Below, piece after piece: positions 7,014 to 10,911 of a stretch of 10,911 nt of DNA. Position 1 is the first letter of the stretch. Each line of letters begins with the position of its first letter. The stretch is from positions 1-10,911 of the forward strand of contig JABMOR010000113.1 of the NCBI GenBank assembly GCA_013203245.1. Direction: 5' to 3'. A program made the position numbers and the translations under genes. The stretch comes from Candidatus Nitrosopumilus sp. GTDB taxonomy: Archaea > Thermoproteota > Nitrososphaeria > Nitrososphaerales > Nitrosopumilaceae. The notes beneath the pieces were generated by a model. The model was given only the letters and a program-made list of their open reading frames with translations, was not told where the DNA came from and did no database searches.

Positions 7014-7643
7014 ATGGCAAAGAAAAAAGATACTCTTGATGAATTAAAAAAGAAAACGGAAGTTCTAGATTCTACATCCACAAAAAAAGTAGTCAAGAAA
7101 GCAGCAAAAAAAGATGATGCAAAGCCTGCAAAGAAATCTGAGGAAAAACCTGTAAAAGTAAAAAAATTAACTAAAAAAGAATTAGAGGAAGTTAAAAGAA
7201 TAGAAGAATTAACTCTTGAAGAAGAATTAGAAGAACAACTTTCTGATGAAGAAATTGAAAATTTCCAAATTGAAAAAGTTGACATGGAAAGACTGACAAA
7301 CAAAGTCTGTGATATTCTAGCTGAGAAAGAATCTGATGGGATGTTCCAAGGGGAATTGTGGAAAAAACTTAAACTTACAAATCAAATTGGTTCTAGATTG
7401 GCATTAAAACTTGAAAGAATGGGTACAATTACCAGAGAAAAACTTCTTGAGAGTAATCGTTGGACTTACAAATTAATTTTAAAGAAGACTCCAATTAGTA
7501 CAGAATCTATTGTACATGCACCATGTTTAGTTTGTACTGTGGAACAGAAATGTTCACTTGATGGTGAGATTAGTCCTACAAATTGTCAATTCATTGAAGA
7601 TTGGGTGATTGCTGAATTGAAAAAACCCGTGATTGCCAAATGA
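7014..7643 (+). CDS. tfeB: TFE-beta / RPC34-like transcription factor with Fe-S cysteine motif
   Basis: Probable beta subunit of archaeal TFE, related to the RNA polymerase III subunit RPC34/hRPC39; it assists promoter opening with RNA polymerase. The 209 residues fall in three parts. Residues 1-58 are a Lys/Ala-rich basic tail, and 59-88 an acidic Glu-rich helix. Residues 89-160 are a winged-helix-like domain (MERLTNKVCDILAEKE, then a recognition-like helix and a wing ending RWTYKLIL). The C-terminal cluster motif C171-x2-C174-x5-C180-x10-C191 includes GEISPTNC followed by an aromatic/acidic EDW. This closely resembles the [4Fe-4S] tail of RPC39. Start ATG 7014 is preceded by GGTGA; an in-frame TTG at 7011 is too close to it. 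The stop overlaps the rlmE start (ATGA), so they form an operon. The family call rests on the C-terminal motif and my recollection of RPC39; the long basic tail is unusual. Confidence 0.8.
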   Translation: MAKKKDTLDELKKKTEVLDSTSTKKVVKKAAKKDDAKPAKKSEEKPVKVKKLTKKELEEVKRIEELTLEEELEEQLSDEEIENFQIEKVDMERLTNKVCDILAEKESDGMFQGELWKKLKLTNQIGSRLALKLERMGTITREKLLESNRWTYKLILKKTPISTESIVHAPCLVCTVEQKCSLDGEISPTNCQFIEDWVIAELKKPVIAK

Positions 7644-8233
7644 AACTAGCAGATGCACGTAAAGATCACTATCGTAGATTAGCTCATGAACAAGGATTTC
7701 GAAGTAGGGCGGCATTCAAACTACAGGATTTGAATAAATCATACAGACTCATAGGTCCTGGTTTTAACGTACTGGATCTTGGATGTGCTCCTGGTGGCTG
7801 GACTCAGATGGCTGTAAAATTAGTTGGAAATCAAGGACACGTAATGGGGGTTGATTTAGCTTATGTTGAAGAAATTCCTAACGCGCATATTATTCGAGAA
7901 AATATTGAAGATGAACATGTGGTAGATGAAGTAATGTCTTATTTTGGACGTAAAGTTAATGCTGTAATTTGTGATCTTTCTCCGCAAGTCAGTGGAAATT
8001 GGACTGTTGACCATGCAAAGCAAATTTCATTAAATTATGATTGCGCAAAAATTATGGATAAAGTTTTAGCACATAAAGGAAATGCTGTATTCAAAATTTT
8101 TGACGGTGAATTTTCAATGGAGTTTAGAGATTACATCAAGAAAAAATTTGTTAGAATTAATCTTACAAAACCTGATGCTAGTAGGAAACAAAGTAGTGAA
8201 TTATACCTAGTTTGTCTAGGTTTTATTGGATAG
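7640..8233 (+). CDS. rlmE: FtsJ/RrmJ-type ribose 2'-O-methyltransferase
   Basis: SAM-dependent RNA 2'-O-methyltransferase; the family methylates 23S rRNA (U2552 equivalent) in bacteria, with archaeal and eukaryotic relatives acting on rRNA or tRNA. The 197-residue length is standard. The N-terminus has the RSRAAFKL segment (21-28) supplying catalytic K27. SAM motif I is DLGCAPGGW (46-54), and the acidic VDLAY (71-75) follows. The rest of the K-D-K-E tetrad is D112 (CDLSP), K152 (FKIFDGE) and E187 (SSELYLV). All catalytic residues are intact. Start ATG 7640 overlaps the tfeB stop in ATGA, so expression is coupled. The 3' end overlaps the convergent trm1 by 11 bp. The exact target nucleotide is inferred from the family, not shown by the sequence. 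Confidence 0.93.
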   Translation: MKLADARKDHYRRLAHEQGFRSRAAFKLQDLNKSYRLIGPGFNVLDLGCAPGGWTQMAVKLVGNQGHVMGVDLAYVEEIPNAHIIRENIEDEHVVDEVMSYFGRKVNAVICDLSPQVSGNWTVDHAKQISLNYDCAKIMDKVLAHKGNAVFKIFDGEFSMEFRDYIKKKFVRINLTKPDASRKQSSELYLVCLGFIG

Positions 8234-9371
8234 TTTTAAAAATTTTTATTATTTCATTAATGTTAGCATTGGTTCTAAATCCCGTCGGATTAAATACTGT
8301 AACACTAGACAAAAAATTATTTTCACGCAAACTTGCAATTGCTTTTTCTAATTTTGGTGGAGATGCTTTCATTATTGATGCAATTTCATCTATTGTGTAA
8401 TATGTTCCTGGCATTTCTGCTTCTTCAAGACATTTGTTAAGTATCTTTTCACAACCTTTACTAGTTTCTAATTTAGAATTTTCTAATAACATATTTTGTA
8501 CAAATTCTTTATCAAAAATTTTTCCTATCCACAAAGGCCCTGCAATACTTATTTTGAATTTACATAATTCACATTCTTGTTCTTGTTCAAGAGTAATTTT
8601 TCTATGTCCACAATTTTTACAATGTATAATATATCCTAGATTTTCTTGTTGGTCTGGCCTGTTTCTGACTCTTACGTATATTCTATAGTAATGCATTTCA
8701 CTTTCAACAAACATTGGAATTATTTCTACTCCTAGTCTTGCAGCTACTGCTCTAAGGGAACCCAAAACCAATCTAATTGCAATTTCATTTCCGTATTCTG
8801 TTCTAACTGGAACTCCTCCATATTTTCTCTTACACGCATCTTGAAAGAGGCCATTTAGAACTTGAAGATCAGTTGCTGCGATAGACAATAAACCTCCATG
8901 CATAGTTGCCCTAATCCCGCAATCAAAAAAGGCTGCAGGTGATCCAAAAGGATCTATGTCTACAATTGATCCTCGTTCACCTTTTTTTGAATGAGTACTG
9001 AAAAATCTACATGCTTCATTTTCAGAAAATTCTATATTTTTTATTCCATTTAGATTGGCGCAATATTCTGCAATTTTAAGAGCCGATGGATTAAGATCAT
9101 TTATCACAACCTTGTCAATTTTTAATTCATTTGCAACACGTAGTCCTCTGGCACCCATTCCTGATAGACCTTCTAAGAAAATTTTTGGACCGTCAAATCT
9201 ATTTAGAAATGTAGCATATGCAATTATAGAAAAATCTCTGTTAAGTTTTGCTTTTGGATTGAAAAATGCAGGTTTTTTTGGTGGTACTTTATCAGTAAGG
9301 GATTTTTTTGGGACAAGAAGTTTTGTGGTTCCTTCGATTATTTCTTGAAAAGTTTCATCTGGAATTTCCAT
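8223..9371 (-). CDS. trm1: tRNA (guanine(26)-N2)-dimethyltransferase
   Basis: Trm1 makes m2G/m22G at position 26 of tRNA with SAM. The 382 residues match archaeal Trm1. An N-terminal FFNPKAKLNRD block (36-46) is followed by the Rossmann SAM motif LSGMGARGLR (69-78), acidic NDLNPSA (91-97) and the catalytic-type DIDPFGSP (138-145). A zinc ribbon has C251, C254, C267 and C270, and a C-terminal winged-helix-like segment (about 320-382) completes the protein. All expected motifs are present. The start is ATG 9371, with a TATA-like box 26 bp upstream and no Shine-Dalgarno, suggesting a leaderless mRNA. It is divergent from rnhB and convergent, with an 11-bp overlap, with rlmE, another RNA methyltransferase. 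Confidence 0.95.
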   Translation of the reverse strand: MEIPDETFQEIIEGTTKLLVPKKSLTDKVPPKKPAFFNPKAKLNRDFSIIAYATFLNRFDGPKIFLEGLSGMGARGLRVANELKIDKVVINDLNPSALKIAEYCANLNGIKNIEFSENEACRFFSTHSKKGERGSIVDIDPFGSPAAFFDCGIRATMHGGLLSIAATDLQVLNGLFQDACKRKYGGVPVRTEYGNEIAIRLVLGSLRAVAARLGVEIIPMFVESEMHYYRIYVRVRNRPDQQENLGYIIHCKNCGHRKITLEQEQECELCKFKISIAGPLWIGKIFDKEFVQNMLLENSKLETSKGCEKILNKCLEEAEMPGTYYTIDEIASIMKASPPKLEKAIASLRENNFLSSVTVFNPTGFRTNANINEIIKIFKTIQ

Positions 9372-9392
9372 TTTTTTTCAATTTTTTTTAAA

Positions 9393-9401
9393 CGTATAAC
9401 G
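9393..9401 (-). promoter_or_regulatory. Putative TATA box for trm1
   Basis: The minus-strand CGTTATACG is centred 26 bp upstream of ATG 9371, placing the transcription start at the ATG. It abuts the rnhB box at 9402-9410. Confidence 0.38.
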
Positions 9402-9410
9402 GTTTAATAC
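9402..9410 (+). promoter_or_regulatory. Putative TATA box for rnhB
   Basis: GTTTAATAC is centred 26 bp before the GTG start at 9432, and no Shine-Dalgarno is seen. The spacing supports a leaderless transcript starting on GTG. Confidence 0.38.
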
Positions 9411-9431
9411 TTCTGCTTTAAGAGAAAATTC

Positions 9432-10052
9432 GTGCAAATATGTGGAATTGATGATGCTGGACGTGGTCCTATGTTGGGTCCTCTGGTAATAGCTGGAATA
9501 TCATTAGATAAAAAAAATATAAAAAAATTAAGTGCATTAGGTGTAAAAGATTCAAAAAAACTCACTCCTAAACTACGTGAACATCTATACAAAAAAATTA
9601 TTGAAATTGTAGATGATTATTACATTGCAAAAATTTCTCCTAAAATAATCGATGCTAGTGTAAAGAAACACTGTCTAAATGGTTTAGAGGCAAAATACAT
9701 GGCAAAAGTTGTTTCAAAATTAAATCCAGATATTTCATATGTTGATTCATGTGATGTAAACCCAACTAGATTTGGAAAAGAAATTTCTAAACTATCTGAT
9801 AATCATAAAATTAAATCGTATCATCGTGCTGATAGTAGATTTGTCGTAGTATCTGCTGCATCTATTCTTGCTAAAGTCAGTAGAGATCGAGTAATTATGA
9901 AATTAAGGAAAGATCATAATTTGGGTAGTGGGTATCCGTCTGATCCTGTAACTGTGAAATTTGTAAAAAAATATTATAAAAAAAATCATGAGATGCCCAA
10001 ATTTGTGCGTAAAAGTTGGAAACCCGTTCAGAAAATTATGGGAAATAACTAG
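9432..10052 (+). CDS. rnhB: Ribonuclease HII
   Basis: RNase HII cleaves the RNA strand of RNA-DNA hybrids and removes single ribonucleotides from DNA. The 206 residues are typical of archaeal enzymes. Motifs are GIDDAGRGPMLGP (5-17), YVDSCDVNPTRFG (103-115), HRADSRF (131-137) and VSAASILAKVSRD (140-152). GSGYPSDP (165-172) supplies the tyrosine of the GRG/Tyr junction-sensing set. The four acidic positions are D7, D8, D105 and D134; the second is Asp where Glu is usual (DEAGRG), a conservative change. The start is GTG 9432: the only upstream in-frame landmark is a stop at 9405-9407, and a TATA-like box sits 26 bp before the GTG. It is divergent from trm1. Its TAG overlaps the flpA TAG in the palindrome CTAG at 10049-10052. 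Confidence 0.94.
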   Translation: MQICGIDDAGRGPMLGPLVIAGISLDKKNIKKLSALGVKDSKKLTPKLREHLYKKIIEIVDDYYIAKISPKIIDASVKKHCLNGLEAKYMAKVVSKLNPDISYVDSCDVNPTRFGKEISKLSDNHKIKSYHRADSRFVVVSAASILAKVSRDRVIMKLRKDHNLGSGYPSDPVTVKFVKKYYKKNHEMPKFVRKSWKPVQKIMGNN

Positions 10053-10762
10053 TGGTTAAATTTTGCAATTACCATTGCATGATCTTTGTCATAGGGATGT
10101 AGATCTATAGACTGTAAAATCTCAAATCTTGGTTTCAATTTCTCTATTTCTTCTTCAATGATTCTTTTTGGCGCTTTTGTAACATCAATACTTCTTGTTT
10201 TGATAACCAAAAAGAAATAGCCTCCTTTTTTTAAAAACATTTCACAATTATCAATTGCAATTTGTGTTTGATCCGGCTGTGCAATGTCTACATACACAAC
10301 ATCTACTTTTCCAAATACTGAAAAATATTCTTTTGGTCTTCTTGCATCTTGTAGAATTGGAATGACATTTGATCTATGTGTTGCAACTCTATCTAAAAAA
10401 TCTCTTGCGACTCTACTTGCATGCTCTACACTAAAAACAATTCCACTAGGTCCTACAATATCTGAAACGTGACTAACTGTGGTTCCAGTAGATGCTCCTA
10501 AATACAAAATTATACTTTTATTTTCAAAAGGAAAATAATCCAACCCATTCATTATTGATGCTGCTAATTTACTTCGAAATGGATCCCATAATCTATATTC
10601 GATTCCTCTTTTAATGATTAATTTTTCTTTGTAAACCTGATTTCCAGGTACCATATTTTCTGTAGCTAATTTTTCTTGTCCTTCTGATTTAATCCAAAAA
10701 AATGACTGGCTATCTTCTTCCAAAATTCTTTCTCTTTTTATTCGAATCTCTTCTTTCATCAT
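10049..10762 (-). CDS. flpA: Fibrillarin-like rRNA/tRNA 2'-O-methyltransferase
   Basis: Catalytic subunit of the box C/D sRNP, which 2'-O-methylates rRNA and tRNA under guide-RNA direction with Nop5 and L7Ae. From ATG 10762 the protein has 237 residues, close to the archaeal norm of about 230. The SAM motif is YLGASTGTT (87-95), and acidic E113 (SVEHA) and D139 contact the cofactor. The fibrillarin tetrad K65 (RSKLAA), D159 (YVDIAQPDQ), K188 (VIKTRSID) and H228 (YDKDHAM) is intact. The frame stays open upstream to the window edge as an (EDLEIV)n repeat, but I reject that extension: the region encodes the tail of the preceding gene in another frame. A partial Shine-Dalgarno, GTGA at 10768-10771, precedes the tandem ATGs 10762/10759. 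A TTG at 10723 is a less likely shorter start. It converges on rnhB with overlapping stops. Confidence 0.93.
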   Translation of the reverse strand: MMKEEIRIKRERILEEDSQSFFWIKSEGQEKLATENMVPGNQVYKEKLIIKRGIEYRLWDPFRSKLAASIMNGLDYFPFENKSIILYLGASTGTTVSHVSDIVGPSGIVFSVEHASRVARDFLDRVATHRSNVIPILQDARRPKEYFSVFGKVDVVYVDIAQPDQTQIAIDNCEMFLKKGGYFFLVIKTRSIDVTKAPKRIIEEEIEKLKPRFEILQSIDLHPYDKDHAMVIAKFNH

Positions 10763-10911
10763 TCCTTTCACTGTCTCTTCTTGGACTATCTCTAAAGCTT
10801 CCACCTTCTCTTCTATCTCCACTGTCTCTTCTTGGACTATCTCTAGATCTTCCACTATCTCTAGATCTTCCACTATCTCTAGATCTTCCACTATCTCTAG
10901 ATCTTCCACTA
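10710..10911 (-). CDS. Arg/Ser/Asp-rich C-terminal tail of the gene upstream of flpA (partial), possibly nop5
   Basis: A minus-strand frame, with codons from 10910 down to TAG at 10712-10710, is open to the window edge for 66 sense codons. It has no start codon, so a start-based ORF search misses it. It encodes four perfect SGRSRD hexapeptides, then SPRRD, a GDRREGGSFRD block, a second SPRRD, and a basic end, NKKRKNFGRR. AGA, GGA, GAT and AGT codons dominate, in keeping with the genome. The alternating S/R/D units and basic end are what disordered RNA-binding tails look like. In archaea, nop5 normally sits directly before flpA and Nop5-family proteins have charged C-terminal tails, so Nop5 is the leading guess; its core lies outside the window. 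It overlaps flpA by about 50 bp in a different frame, or only 14 bp if flpA starts at TTG 10723. Confidence 0.72.
   Translation of the reverse strand, partial: SGRSRDSGRSRDSGRSRDSGRSRDSPRRDSGDRREGGSFRDSPRRDSERNDERRDSNKKRKNFGRR
10768..10771 (-). promoter_or_regulatory. Partial Shine-Dalgarno (GTGA) for flpA
   Basis: On the minus strand GTGA lies 5 nt before ATG 10762 and 8 nt before ATG 10759. It helps place the flpA start inside the tail of the preceding gene rather than in the repeat upstream. Confidence 0.35.
10769..10845 (-). repeat. Imperfect 51-bp direct duplication (26-bp identical blocks)
   Basis: The same 26 bases occur at 10769-10794 and 10820-10845, offset by 51 bp (17 codons). 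In the tail frame both encode an RDSPRRDS-type unit, so this is a longer-period duplication beside the 18-bp repeats. It suggests the tail grew by in-frame duplication. Confidence 0.7.
10845..10911 (-). repeat. 18-bp tandem repeat encoding (SGRSRD)n
   Basis: The unit begins AGATCTTCC on the plus strand and recurs at 10845, 10863, 10881 and 10899, the last copy cut by the window end. The copies are identical, so the array is recent or being homogenised. Because 18 is a multiple of three, gain or loss of units keeps both open minus-strand frames: SGRSRD in the gene tail, and a spurious VEDLEI repeat in the flpA frame. Confidence 0.9.

Noticed and set aside
6809..7303. 164-codon minus-strand open frame opposite the small exported gene and tfeB
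   Set aside because: Ser/Phe-rich translation is the expected mirror of a Lys/Glu-rich coding strand. It spans two real genes and the gap between them and has no motifs.
8212..8400. Small plus-strand hydrophobic open frame at the end of rlmE
   Set aside because: It lies almost entirely opposite trm1 coding sequence, starts within rlmE, and has no start signal.
9404..9592. Minus-strand 62-codon open frame opposite the start of rnhB
   Set aside because: It overlaps the rnhB active-site motif region and the divergent promoter, with no motif or start context of its own.
10763..10909. Fibrillarin N-terminal extension of about 49 residues starting at GTG 10909
   Set aside because: The GTG is simply a Val codon inside the repeat at the window edge. 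The neighbouring frame gives a far more protein-like tail with its own stop, and starting at 10762/10759 gives the family's usual length.
10845..10911. CRISPR-like array
   Set aside because: The 18-bp units are directly tandem with no spacers and encode a hexapeptide repeat.

Overview
The window is AT-rich, gene-dense archaeal DNA. The gene set points to a Nitrosopumilus-like ammonia-oxidising archaeon (Thaumarchaeota/Nitrososphaerota). The indicators are an archaeal fibrillarin with a K-D-K-H tetrad, an archaeal Trm1 with zinc ribbon, a TFE-beta/RPC34-type transcription factor, an archaeal MTA phosphorylase with a C-terminal CSC motif, GGTGA Shine-Dalgarno sites, and TATA-like boxes about 26 bp upstream of start codons (leaderless genes). 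The genus is inference from protein style; no marker RNA is present.

Layout. (1) 1-741, + strand: the end of an upstream gene, then two small unrecognised proteins, the first with a Cys/His metal-site pattern. (2) 738-2041, - strand: apt-mtnP, a tight two-gene salvage operon. MtnP phosphorolyses 5'-methylthioadenosine and Apt converts the released adenine to AMP. (3) 2084-4237, - strand: a 717-residue exported protein built of about six Ig-like beta-sandwich repeats. (4) 4303-6396, - strand: a 697-residue OLD-like ATPase with a TOPRIM-like domain, the least ordinary gene here. (5) 6501-6959, + strand, divergent from (4): a small membrane-anchored or secreted protein. (6) 7014-10762: information-processing genes, namely tfeB and rlmE (+, ATGA overlap), trm1 (-), rnhB (+) and flpA (-). 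(7) 10710-10911, - strand: the Arg/Ser/Asp-rich C-terminal tail of a gene upstream of flpA, read in a different frame and overlapping the flpA start.

The packing is extreme. Three convergent pairs overlap at their stops (738-741, 8223-8233, 10049-10052), and two divergent pairs share short intergenic regions of 104 and 60 bp with back-to-back TATA-like boxes. There is no gene-free stretch above about 105 bp, and I saw no tRNA, rRNA, insertion sequence or CRISPR.

The main discovery is the hidden frame at 10710-10910. The frame continuous with fibrillarin is open to the window edge and gives a false acidic (EDLEIV)n extension. The neighbouring frame encodes a coherent (SGRSRD)n tail ending in a basic segment and a stop. 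It is most likely the C-terminus of the gene before flpA, in archaea usually nop5. I did not find a convincing new multi-gene system. The OLD/TOPRIM ATPase with its divergent small exported partner is the best candidate for unknown biology.
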